Shown: piece by piece, positions 1 to 6,239 of the stretch
Position numbering within the stretch: the stretch's first letter is position 1
Layout: the number at the start of each line of letters is the position of its first letter
From: Dehalococcoidales bacterium
GTDB lineage: Bacteria > Chloroflexota > Dehalococcoidia > Dehalococcoidales > UBA5760
Assembly: GCA_028710655.1 (NCBI GenBank)
Contig: JAQTTS010000082.1
Coordinates: forward strand, 1 to 8,467
DNA: 8,467 nt
Direction of reading: 5' to 3'
Translations under genes and position numbers: made by a program
Notes under the pieces: model-generated
What the model was told of the DNA's origin: nothing
Databases searched by the model: none
Seen by the model: only the letters and a program-made list of their open reading frames with translations

Positions 1-58
1 ACAAGGCGATGGATTGTTGGCCTGAACAAGACAAAGCGGTCGTGGGACAAAGTGCCCG

Positions 59-1036
59 TTACGAACGGCGTCTTGGATGGGCAACAAAGAACTCCAGCTT
101 GTCTTTATATGCCTCGTAGCAGGCGATACAGCAAGGTTTGTTTAGGGTAGAGTCATTGATTTCCCCACAGATGTGGCAATACCTGCCATGTACTGTTTTC
201 GAGGAAGTCTTCCGTCGGACATAACAATCTTTGCAGAATGGAACCTTAGGAGCCAATTCTATTGTCTTACGACATTGAATGCAAAAGCCAGAGGCAACGG
301 AATCAGCTGCCTGTGGTATCGGTTGGTGTCCTTTTTTGTCGAGGGAAGGATGATATGAAATCGGAGCAGGTGCCGGGACATCTATGCGTTCCAGACCGGT
401 CGGCTTGTTCAGTTCAATCAGCCGAGCGCATATAGACTGAATCGTGGCATCATTGAGAGTAGGTGGCTTGATTGACAATCCAAGTATCGAATTGCCCTCA
501 GAATAGCTTTGGACCTTCCTTCGAATCTTCTCCGGAATGGAATCCGCTTTGCAGACGTTTGGTGGGTCAGAATAGCCCTGACGCCTGATAATACCAGAAT
601 CAGATATGGCCACAAGCACGTCGATGGGAATCTTGTCGTATGTGCGTTGAAACACCAGAAGGGTGGGAATCGGTGGGCCAAACGCGTTCAAGAACTTTTG
701 CAGGAATGCAGCTTGCATCTCAGCTTGTCTGATCGGGGAATGCATACCTCTCGTCACGCCACCGAATTGTCGAGACCATTCGCCGTGAGGATTTATCGTC
801 ACACTGCCAACAACGCTCTTGCTCTCTACAATTATCATTCCGTACGGGTGGACAATCAGATGGTCTATTTGGGCGGCATCGCCGTTTTGTTCCAGCCTCA
901 TGTCGTGCAGTACACTAATCTTATGGTCATCTCCGAAAGCCCGCCGTAGATAAAATGCCATTTGCTTCTCCGCAGCAAGACCTGCCTGGGAGAATTTGTC
1001 TGCACCAACATTCTCGTCAACCTCTTTTCGGATCAT
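59..1036 (-). CDS. NERD-domain protein with two C-terminal zinc ribbons
   Basis: The 325-residue product has an N-terminal NERD (nuclease-related) domain at about residues 17-125. Visible hallmarks are G19/E23 in the first helix, the QIDH motif at 56-59, the VESK motif at 70-73 (E71 and K73, resembling the E-x-K of PD-(D/E)xK nucleases), W87 and Q104. The middle is unassigned. The C-terminus carries CxxC pairs at C252/C255, C268/C271, C287/C290 and C303/C306, consistent with two zinc ribbons. NERD proteins are thought to act on DNA or RNA, but most are uncharacterised, so nuclease activity here is inference. The ATG at 1036 is preceded by GGAG eight bases upstream. The gene stands alone on this strand, about 1.5 kb from the next gene. 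It could be a housekeeping or defence-associated nuclease; nothing nearby decides this. Confidence 0.88.
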   Translation of the reverse strand: MIRKEVDENVGADKFSQAGLAAEKQMAFYLRRAFGDDHKISVLHDMRLEQNGDAAQIDHLIVHPYGMIIVESKSVVGSVTINPHGEWSRQFGGVTRGMHSPIRQAEMQAAFLQKFLNAFGPPIPTLLVFQRTYDKIPIDVLVAISDSGIIRRQGYSDPPNVCKADSIPEKIRRKVQSYSEGNSILGLSIKPPTLNDATIQSICARLIELNKPTGLERIDVPAPAPISYHPSLDKKGHQPIPQAADSVASGFCIQCRKTIELAPKVPFCKDCYVRRKTSSKTVHGRYCHICGEINDSTLNKPCCIACYEAYKDKLEFFVAHPRRRS

Positions 1037-1145
1037 GGATATTTCTCCAACACATCAAGAGCCAAAACGCCTTTTCTCATTCACGGGAAGACATGTAGCT
1101 GAATACGATCCAAGTATCCAGTAACGCGAAGAACAAAACCAAACT

Positions 1146-1151
1146 ATTATA
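1146..1151 (-). promoter_or_regulatory. candidate -10 element for the NERD gene
   Basis: The minus strand reads a perfect TATAAT here, about 110 bases upstream of the NERD start codon. No good -35 hexamer lies at 16-18 bases; the nearest TTATCA-like match is about 19 bases away. It is a plausible sigma-70-type -10 that would give a leader of roughly 100 nt. Confidence 0.4.
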
Positions 1152-2241
1152 GCGGGGCTGTGGGTGCCTTTGATAAGGATTTGGTGTGATGTGCCACATT
1201 CTTCCACCGGAGCCAAGCAGTGATGTATCATCCTCGAAAAGAAGAGGTAGCCTCCGCCAATCCCTGGCAGCGGGGTGTTAAAGTAATCGGTAGCCGCAAT
1301 TTACCCAGGCTGATGCTCTTACTCTCTTTGGCCAACGAGATAGCTACTTGTCCTGGCGATTAGCATAAAAGGCGGTTCGGAAGCTATAACCTACATGTAG
1401 AGCGCACCTGAAAGGTGACACCAACTCAGGGTATTGACCCTCCATTATTATCAGTGTTATCAGGCCATGCCAAGCAGACTGTAATAACCGCAGCCCGCCG
1501 CAGCAAGAAAAACCCCTTCACTTCGTGACTGCTTTCCAGAAGATGACTTGCCGGAGATAATTCCCTCCAGCCTTGTCCGGTTTTGCCTTCTTCAAGCATT
1601 TATATAAGAGAGAGTGTGCCCAGTCGCACAGCGCCTGACATCGCCAGCAAGGCGGATGCAGGGAAAGGACGGATGAATAGTACTTACTCGACAGATAGTT
1701 GTTGGCCTCCTCCCAGGCCAGCGCAGGTGGCACCATTGTGTACCCCGCTATGCTGATTCCTTGAAACTCGCCGTTTCACTGCGCCGACCACCTAACCAAA
1801 GCCGAGATAGAACGTTATTCTTGGTGGATAGTACAAGCTCAGGCACTTGGCCGGGGGTGTCCTGAGAAACTGAAGAGCACAGGTCAGTCGGGTGAACAAA
1901 GCACCTGACTGCTTCGTCTTGATATATGGGATAGCCGCCTGGGCGAACAGCGACAGCCGCCAGTGTCAGCCTCAAGGAATGTCCCTTGCCGTAAAGGCTA
2001 CGGCCCTTTGCTCATTATCTGTGCTTATGGCAAGCCGTCCGGTGTAGGAGTCCTGCTGGGCTGCGGGTGTTGTCCGGGCACGGCCCCTACTCAAGCACAT
2101 GGGACGCCGTGTTCTGCACTCTGTCTGCCAGGGGATATTCAATACCAGGTATCCGGCGCAGATGTCGGGCCTAAGCAATAAGGAAGGGGAGTGATTTATA
2201 GAGCATAAACAGCAGATCAACTACCGCGATCTCAGACCAAG

Positions 2242-2265
2242 CCCGGACCCGAAATTGGGACCGGG
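2242..2265 (+). other. hairpin in the presumed lipoprotein leader
   Basis: CCCGG-A-CCC pairs with GGG-A-CCGGG, giving eight GC-rich pairs with a single A/A mismatch and a GAAATT loop. No T-tract follows, so it is not a classic terminator. It is the first of four consecutive hairpins leading to the gene at 2507. Confidence 0.5.
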
Positions 2266-2284
2266 GTGATTCCTGAACATAAAA

Positions 2285-2325
2285 GCTGGAGACTCTTTAG
2301 CCGTCAAGCACACTGGGTCTCCTGC
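2285..2325 (+). other. hairpin in the presumed lipoprotein leader
   Basis: GC-T-GGAGAC at 2285-2293 pairs with GTCTCC-T-GC at 2317-2325, giving eight pairs around a T/T mismatch and a 23-base loop. The symmetrical mismatch resembles the one in the preceding hairpin. Confidence 0.4.
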
Positions 2326-2431
2326 ATGCCAGGGGGTCAGCCTAGCACATTTTCATTTTAACAGATAGCCTAAGCTGTCAACCTCTGGCGAAGGAAGGAG
2401 GCGCCATTTCGACATATTCTGACCAGTAATA

Positions 2432-2447
2432 GAGCCGTGAACGGCTC
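2432..2447 (+). other. perfect hairpin 60 bases upstream of the lipoprotein start
   Basis: GAGCCG-TGAA-CGGCTC is a perfect six-pair stem, with a further T-A pair possible in the loop. A weaker TGGCG/CGCCA stem lies at 2386-2406. Both would be in the 5' leader if transcription starts further upstream. No known riboswitch consensus was recognised. Confidence 0.4.
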
Positions 2448-2506
2448 GGGCCAGGCAACCCAATCATCACAGAAGTCAACATGAAAAACCAGATAAGGAG
2501 TACTGT

Positions 2507-3187
2507 ATGAAATCCAAACTGAAACACGCGGCCCGACTTGGTTTGGCACTGGCTGCAACGGTAATATTGGTCACCGCCATGGCAGCATGCGGCACAACGG
2601 TGACGTCAACCGTGACCACCACCGAGACCACGACAACCACCGTATTACCATCCCAGCCAACACTGACTTCCATCGCAGTGACACCAAAGTCTCCGGATAG
2701 GGTGGCGGTCGGCGCCACACAGCAGTTCACAGTAATTGGAACCTACTCGGACAGCTCCACCAAGGACATCACCACGGAGGTAAGCTGGGCCAGTTCTGAC
2801 ACTGCAGTAGCCACCATCTCAGCTACCGGACTGGCAGCTGGTGTGGCTGAAGGAACCACCAACATAACAGCCACGCTGTCTGATGTGACCAGCCCGGAGG
2901 TGGCATTGACGGTAATGCCCGTACCTACGCTGTCCTCTATCGAGCTGGCCCCCCAGTCGTTGGAGGAGTTGACAGTTGGTGCCACACAGCAACTCACTGC
3001 TACCGGGACCTACTCCGATGATTCCACCAAAGACATCACCACGGAGGCAAACTGGACCAGTTCTGATACTGCCGTGGCTACTGTATCCGCATCGGGCCTG
3101 GTTACCGCTGTGGCGGAGGGAAGTGCCGAGATAACTGCGTCGTTGTCGGGGACCAGTAGCCCGGCAGTTACCCTGACGGTCAGCTAA
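2507..3187 (+). CDS. surface lipoprotein with two tandem Big2 (bacterial Ig-like) domains
   Basis: The 226-residue product starts with a basic n-region and a hydrophobic segment (residues 11-24), ending in an MAAC lipobox-like site at C28, so it is probably lipidated and exported. A Thr/Ser-rich linker (about 29-50) follows, then two Big2-type repeats at about 51-137 and 140-226. Each contains the motifs VGATQQ, a TYSD-STKDITTE stretch, W-SSDTAVAT and AEG, which are typical of group 2 Ig-like domains. No catalytic or anchoring domain follows, so it is a short adhesin-like or structural surface protein of unknown ligand. The ATG has AAGGAG six bases upstream. A nine-codon ORF ends in an ATGA overlap with this start. 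The gene is followed by a strong hairpin at 3222-3260. Confidence 0.85.
   Translation: MKSKLKHAARLGLALAATVILVTAMAACGTTVTSTVTTTETTTTTVLPSQPTLTSIAVTPKSPDRVAVGATQQFTVIGTYSDSSTKDITTEVSWASSDTAVATISATGLAAGVAEGTTNITATLSDVTSPEVALTVMPVPTLSSIELAPQSLEELTVGATQQLTATGTYSDDSTKDITTEANWTSSDTAVATVSASGLVTAVAEGSAEITASLSGTSSPAVTLTVS
2657..3184 (+). repeat. two-copy tandem repeat encoding the Big2 domains
   Basis: Two units of about 261 bp (2657-2917 and 2924-3184) are clearly similar at DNA level. For example, GACATCACCACGGAGG and CCAGTTCTGA are shared at matching positions, pointing to an internal duplication that has since diverged. Confidence 0.7.
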
Positions 3188-3221
3188 TCCCGCCACAGTG
3201 GCGCATTGAACTCCAGCGCTA

Positions 3222-3260
3222 GCGTTTGAGAGGGGAGGACTGCATTCCCCTCTCAAACGC
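3222..3260 (+). terminator. 15-bp perfect hairpin after the lipoprotein gene
   Basis: The arm at 3222-3236 is the exact reverse complement of 3246-3260, with a nine-base loop. It begins 34 bases after the lipoprotein stop and ends 17 bases before the next possible start. There is no T-tract on either side, so it may be a terminator of the no-U-tract kind, an mRNA-stabilising stem, or a leader element of the following pair. Confidence 0.6.
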
Positions 3261-3277
3261 GTAGCTTCATAGAGCAG

Positions 3278-3511
3278 ATGACCATAAGAGACCAGAAAGG
3301 TATGCCAGAGATGAACGGTTCATGGCTCCTCAAAGGCTGCCCTTCTTGCGGAGGGGACCTGTACCTGGACAGGGGAAGCAGCGTCTGCGAGCCCGCCTGT
3401 CTGCAATGCGGGCGGCTCTTGCTTCGGAGAACGGCGGAAGAGGAAGCCTCACTACGCAGGGAGGCTTCCTCTAATCGAAGGTCCAGACTGCAGTGGCCTG
3501 GTGTAGGATGA
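3278..3511 (+). CDS. small zinc-ribbon protein
   Basis: The 77-residue product carries CPSC at 21-24 and CLQC at 41-44, each followed by glycine, the pattern of a single zinc ribbon. An acidic/basic tail follows (about 50-70). Three in-frame ATGs compete: 3278, 3302 and 3311. The last has an AAAGG about ten bases upstream and begins right at the ribbon, so the true protein may be 66 residues. The stop overlaps the next gene's ATG as ATGA, implying translational coupling to the membrane glycosyltransferase. The part encoding the tail contains a perfect 12-bp inverted repeat (3439-3472). The role is unknown; a small metal-binding adaptor or regulator is possible. Confidence 0.65.
   Translation: MTIRDQKGMPEMNGSWLLKGCPSCGGDLYLDRGSSVCEPACLQCGRLLLRRTAEEEASLRREASSNRRSRLQWPGVG
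3439..3472 (+). other. 12-bp perfect inverted repeat inside the zinc-ribbon gene
   Basis: AGAGGAAGCCTC at 3439-3450 pairs exactly with 3461-3472 across a ten-base loop. It lies 36 bases upstream of the coupled glycosyltransferase start, so in mRNA it could limit access to that start unless ribosomes translate through it. Confidence 0.5.
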
Positions 3512-4926
3512 CCTGGCCCTGCCTGTTGTCACCGCCGGGACTAAAACACCTCTCACCAGGAGTGCGGAAGAGCCCTTTGTGCACCGGTGTTGGCTTGTTG
3601 GTGCACGAGTCTTTATTCTGCTCTCTTCGGAAGAGGTCGGCCGGAGTCGATCCCCGGACCTGGGTCTACCTTGCTGCCGGCACAGTCTACCTCTTCGGGG
3701 TGTGGGCTCATATCCCCTATGGCGGCGGCCACCTCTACAGCGATATAGTATCCGTATTCCAAAACCGGTTCTCTCAGGATGGAGCGTACACTACCGCCTT
3801 CCCATATATCGATGTTTTCGTGGAGTATCCGGTGCTCACGGGGATCTTCATTTACCTGATGGGTATGCTCGGGCGCTGCGCTCCATTCTCGGCAGCCTAC
3901 GGCCTGCTGTCAAACTACTACCTGTGGACAGCACTGTTCTTGCTCATTCCGACCTTTCTTTCAATTCGTGAGTTGTTCAAGATTGCGGATATCCTGGGGA
4001 TGGGGTCGATCAGAAAGAGGATGCTGCTCTATTTCGTAGTCACGCCGAGCCTCGCCTTCATGGTGCTGACCAACTGGTACATCATCGGCGTGTTCTTCAT
4101 GCTCCTTGGTCTGCGCAAGTTCCTACAGGGAAGCAGGTGGGTGAGCGGCGCACTGCTGGGGTTCTCCGCCGCTGCCAACCTGATGACCGCGGCACCTGCC
4201 CTGGGAATGGTGCTGGCCGCCAGAGACAAGCGTGATGCCGCAAGGTTCATCCTTGGGGCCCTCGCCGCGCTCTGCGTCATCTATGTCCCTGTCTATGTCT
4301 TGAATCCAGAATTCATCTCCGAGTTTGTTGCCTATCACGGAGGCTGGTATGCCGAAGGCAGCTGGATGCTGGCCTTCATGAACAGCTTCAATCCCCTGCG
4401 TCGCATCCTGTTTCCGGTGGTCTTTGCGCTACTTTCGATTGCCATAGCCATAAAGGGCTTGCGGCTCCGGAAAGTACCGGCAAACAACGCTGCGTCTTCT
4501 CATGAGTTGGCGGTTCATGTCGTACTCCTGGCGTCGCTGTTTTCCTTCGCCTGGCTGTTTAGCGCCTACGTTTCCACCCCTCAGACGAATCTGATGCTGC
4601 TGCCGTTCTTCGTCCTGCTTCCGATGTCAAAGCGCTACGCGGAGTTCCTGACATTTGACCTGGCGACCTCGCTGATCCTGGTGTGGGGCTTTTCCCAACC
4701 ACTCTCGATGCTGGGCATAACCCTGCATCCCTTGGCGATGGGATCGCCATACGAGTCGCCGATTCAAGCCCTGGGTATCATCAGGTCGTTGTGGATCGGC
4801 AAGTTCCTGATATGCGACGGACTATTGTTCTCGAAGCAGGCGACGAACCAGTTCCGTTCGTCGGGCCGTAGTGAGATGGTCCAAAAAGCCCTTACGAGAA
4901 GCGATAACGTCAGGCGGGGTCCATAG
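3508..4926 (+). CDS. polytopic membrane glycosyltransferase, GT87/DUF2029 (GT-C) type
   Basis: The 472-residue product has about eleven hydrophobic segments. After the first (about 52-68) comes the loop signature of this family: YSD at 77-79 and a PYIDVFVEYP stretch at 99-108, where acidic residues are expected to contact the lipid-linked sugar donor and the metal. A TNWY motif lies near the fifth segment. GT87 members are polyprenyl-phosphate-dependent mannosyltransferases building cell-envelope glycolipids or glycans; the exact donor and acceptor cannot be read here. I chose the ATG at 3508 because it overlaps the upstream stop as ATGA. A GTG at 3493 and a GTG at 3601 are alternatives; the first 45 residues are poorly conserved in character, so the later start is possible. 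An IS element begins 26 bp after the stop without touching the coding region. Confidence 0.8.
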   Translation: MTWPCLLSPPGLKHLSPGVRKSPLCTGVGLLVHESLFCSLRKRSAGVDPRTWVYLAAGTVYLFGVWAHIPYGGGHLYSDIVSVFQNRFSQDGAYTTAFPYIDVFVEYPVLTGIFIYLMGMLGRCAPFSAAYGLLSNYYLWTALFLLIPTFLSIRELFKIADILGMGSIRKRMLLYFVVTPSLAFMVLTNWYIIGVFFMLLGLRKFLQGSRWVSGALLGFSAAANLMTAAPALGMVLAARDKRDAARFILGALAALCVIYVPVYVLNPEFISEFVAYHGGWYAEGSWMLAFMNSFNPLRRILFPVVFALLSIAIAIKGLRLRKVPANNAASSHELAVHVVLLASLFSFAWLFSAYVSTPQTNLMLLPFFVLLPMSKRYAEFLTFDLATSLILVWGFSQPLSMLGITLHPLAMGSPYESPIQALGIIRSLWIGKFLICDGLLFSKQATNQFRSSGRSEMVQKALTRSDNVRRGP

Positions 4927-4952
4927 GTGTGGCGACCACATCATTTGGATTA

Positions 4953-4970
4953 GAGTTTGTTATGAACTAA
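4953..4970 (+). repeat. left terminal inverted repeat of the IS
   Basis: GAGTTTGTTAT followed by GAACTAA matches the reverse complement of the right end apart from a few mismatches. It lies 26 bases upstream of the transposase start. Confidence 0.75.
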
Positions 4971-4995
4971 GGGCAAGGTATTGGTAGGCTAATGT

Positions 4996-5805
4996 ATGAC
5001 ACAGAGAAAACCATACCCGAGCGACGTAAGCGACGAAGAGTGGGCCTTTGTCGTTCCTTACCTTACGCTGATGACGCCCGCTGCCCCACAACGGCAGCAC
5101 TACCTGCGCGAGGTTTTCAATGCCTTGCGCTGGCTGGTACGGACCGGCGCCCATTGGCGAATGATGCCCAACGACCTGCCTGCCTGGGCAGCGGTGTACC
5201 AGCAGACTCAACGTTGGTTTCAGGCAGGATGCTTTGAGGCGATCGTGCATGACCTCAGGATGCTGCTGCCGTTGGACAAGGGCCGGAAGGAGCAGCCTAC
5301 GGCTGCCATTATGGACAGCCAGACGCTGCAATCTACACCTGAGAGCGGCCAGCGAGCTGGCTATGATGGCCACAAGCGCAAAAAGGGGTCTAAACTGCAT
5401 ATGGCGGTAGACACCCTGGGACACCTGCTGGCGTTGCATGTGACGCCAGCGGATGAGCAGGACCGGGCCAAGGTTGAGAGACTGGCAAAGACGGTACAGT
5501 AGGTTACAGGAGGCCATGTGGAGCTGGCATATGTAGACCAGGGCTACACTGGAGAGCAGGCAGTGGAGGCGACGCACAAGCATGGAATAACCCTGGAGGT
5601 GGTCAAACATCATGAAGCCAGACGAGGCTTTGTACTCTTGCCCCGCCGCTGGGTAGTAGAACGGAGCTTTGCCTGGAAGACCAAATTCAGGAGACTGGCC
5701 AGGGACTATGAGAGGTTGCCAGCAGTGGTATTGGGGCTGCACCTGGTTGCCTTTGCCTGCTTGATGTTGCACCAGGCTCTCCCTCTTCTCCTGGTAAGTC
5801 TATAA
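4996..5805 (+). pseudogene. IS5-family DDE transposase interrupted by an amber codon
   Basis: One continuous frame of 270 codons is broken only by TAG at 5500-5502 (codon 169), giving pieces of 168 and about 95 residues in the same frame. The N-terminal part has the DUF4096-like helical region (SDEEWAFVVPYL, then LRWLVRTGAHWRMMP). The catalytic residues are visible: D107 in IMDSQT, D181 in YVDQGYTG and E222 in VVERSFAW, with the downstream R/K pattern of the IS5 Y-R-E signature region. Thus all three acidic residues survive and only the linker between the first and second is interrupted. A single G-to-T change from GAG would explain the stop. AGGAGG occurs just after it, ahead of a GTG at 5518, so separate translation of the second half is conceivable. 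Most likely this is a recently inactivated copy. Confidence 0.88.
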
Positions 5806-5812
5806 CAGACTC
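5795..5812 (-). repeat. right terminal inverted repeat of the IS
   Basis: Read on the minus strand it gives GAGTCTGTTATAGACTTA. It overlaps the last codons of the transposase, which is common in compact IS elements. Confidence 0.75.
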
Positions 5813-5892
5813 TAGCCCGGTGATCAGCCAAGATTGGTCAGAAGCCATGCAGCCTTCCATCGCGCTGCTGTGAAGACTCGGTATAATCTGCG

Positions 5893-5908
5893 GCAGGATT
5901 CGACCTGC
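5893..5908 (-). terminator. weak hairpin just after the small-gene cluster
   Basis: On the minus strand GCAGG-TCGAAT-CCTGC forms a five-pair perfect stem one base after the stop of the last lysine-rich gene. No T-tract follows, so terminator function is tentative. Confidence 0.3.
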
Positions 5909-5909
5909 G

Positions 5910-6050
5910 TTACTTCTTCTTGCTGCCAGATTGCTTTTTGGCCCCAGCCTGTTTTTTCAATTTTTGTTTCTCTTTTTTCCCTTTTGCCTTTGCCAATTCC
6001 GTGCCTTCGTTTATATTCATTTGCGGCCAATTCATGTGCGGCCAATTCAT
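5910..6050 (-). CDS. lysine-rich microprotein
   Basis: This 46-residue product begins MNWPHMNWPQMNINEG and then becomes almost entirely Lys, Ala, Gly, Gln and Ser, ending SGSKKK, with 13 lysines and 3 glutamates. It resembles the unstructured tails of histone H1-like or nucleic-acid-binding proteins; binding DNA or RNA is inference. Three in-frame ATGs exist (6050, 6035 and 6020) because a 15-bp unit is duplicated at the start. None has a strong Shine-Dalgarno: the first has only GAGAAA before it. A 36-residue form from 6020 is equally possible. The lysine codons mix AAA and AAG. It follows the other lysine-rich gene after 21 bases and is the last gene before the IS. Confidence 0.55.
   Translation of the reverse strand: MNWPHMNWPQMNINEGTELAKAKGKKEKQKLKKQAGAKKQSGSKKK
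6021..6050 (-). repeat. 15-bp tandem duplication at the start of the lysine-rich gene
   Basis: On the minus strand ATGAATTGGCCGCA is followed by C and then repeats with A as the last base, so the two 15-bp units differ only in their final position. Being a multiple of three, it adds five codons and an extra in-frame ATG without disturbing the frame. Confidence 0.8.
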
Positions 6051-6071
6051 TTTCTCAGATGTGTATAGATA

Positions 6072-6167
6072 TCACTTCCTCTCTTTACCCGCTGAGGATT
6101 TCTTCGGACCTTTCCTCAGGTACGCAGTTGATTGTTTGAGTGCCTTCTTCTTTCCTTTGGTTGCCAT
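6072..6167 (-). CDS. lysine-rich microprotein
   Basis: A 31-residue product beginning MATKGKKKALKQ, with 10 Lys, 2 Arg and one acidic residue, so a net charge of about +11. It contains a KGPKKSSAGKERK tail like that of histone-H1-type or ribosome-associated basic peptides. No folded domain fits in this length. Support for it being real is an AAAGGA Shine-Dalgarno seven bases before the ATG, mixed AAA/AAG lysine codons, position in line with the other minus-strand genes, and a second similar peptide directly after it. The likely role is nucleic-acid binding or compaction, by composition only. The alternative is a chance frame in an A-rich strand. Confidence 0.6.
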   Translation of the reverse strand: MATKGKKKALKQSTAYLRKGPKKSSAGKERK

Positions 6168-6239
6168 TTACCTGTCCTTTTTTGATCACTGAACAGAAGC
6201 CGTATGCGGTCCAGAGCGAACACTGCCAAGATACGGGTC

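Larger units (their letters stand above)
1037..2506. other. long region without a supportable gene, rich in inverted repeats
   Basis: All reading frames here are short (at most 82 codons), overlap each other on both strands, and show no recognisable motif. What can be seen is a series of inverted repeats: a 10-bp palindrome at 1391-1400, CACCT/AGGTG at 1405-1417, AGGGT/ACCCT at 1428-1441, and several stronger hairpins between 2242 and 2447 just ahead of the lipoprotein gene. No tRNA, tmRNA, RNase P or SRP RNA consensus was recognised. The stretch could contain untranslated leaders, a structured RNA, or decayed genes. Confidence 0.55.
4953..5812 (+). mobile_element. IS5-family insertion sequence, about 860 bp
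   Basis: Imperfect terminal inverted repeats bracket a DDE transposase: left TAGAGTTTGTTAT at 4951-4963, and TAGAGTCTGTTAT read inward from 5814. They match at 16 of 20 positions over 4951-4970 and 5795-5814. The dinucleotide TA is present at both outer edges (4951-4952 and 5813-5814), compatible with a 2-bp TA target duplication, as in IS427-like members. The four-base context is TTAG left and CTAG right, which also fits a YTAR target. Length and single transposase gene suit the family. Because TA is palindromic, the exact boundary is uncertain by two bases. Confidence 0.85.

Noticed and set aside
509..949. 146-codon plus-strand frame
   Set aside because: It is antisense to the NERD gene, with no motif and no ribosome site.
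1391..1441. Degenerate tRNA-like string (AGAGCGCACC and following hairpins)
   Set aside because: No matching acceptor stem or TTCGA loop; the resemblance is limited to the D-arm edge.
1518..2220. Several 72-82 codon frames on both strands
   Set aside because: They overlap one another, lack motifs, and none has a clearly better ribosome site. The 72-codon minus frame at 1518-1736 is the least unlikely but still unsupported.
2819..3256. 145-codon minus-strand frame
   Set aside because: It is antisense to the Big2 repeats; repeat codon bias creates long shadow frames.
4960..5772. 270-codon open frame on the minus strand opposite the transposase
   Set aside because: It lies exactly antisense to the DDE transposase, which has family motifs; its own product has no recognisable features and low-information composition.
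5893..5908. tRNA T-arm-like sequence (GCAGG-TCGAAT-CCTGC)
   Set aside because: The loop has six rather than seven bases, and no acceptor, D-arm or anticodon arm can be placed around it, since coding sequence adjoins.
5824..6045. 73-codon minus-strand frame through the lysine-rich region
   Set aside because: It runs in a different frame from the lysine-rich peptide and its C-terminal half is not protein-like; the lysine-rich frame explains the A-rich composition better.
6197..6215. AGCCGTATGCGGT, recalling a group II intron domain V
   Set aside because: The conserved catalytic AGC triad stem and bulge cannot be completed and there is no reverse transcriptase in the window.
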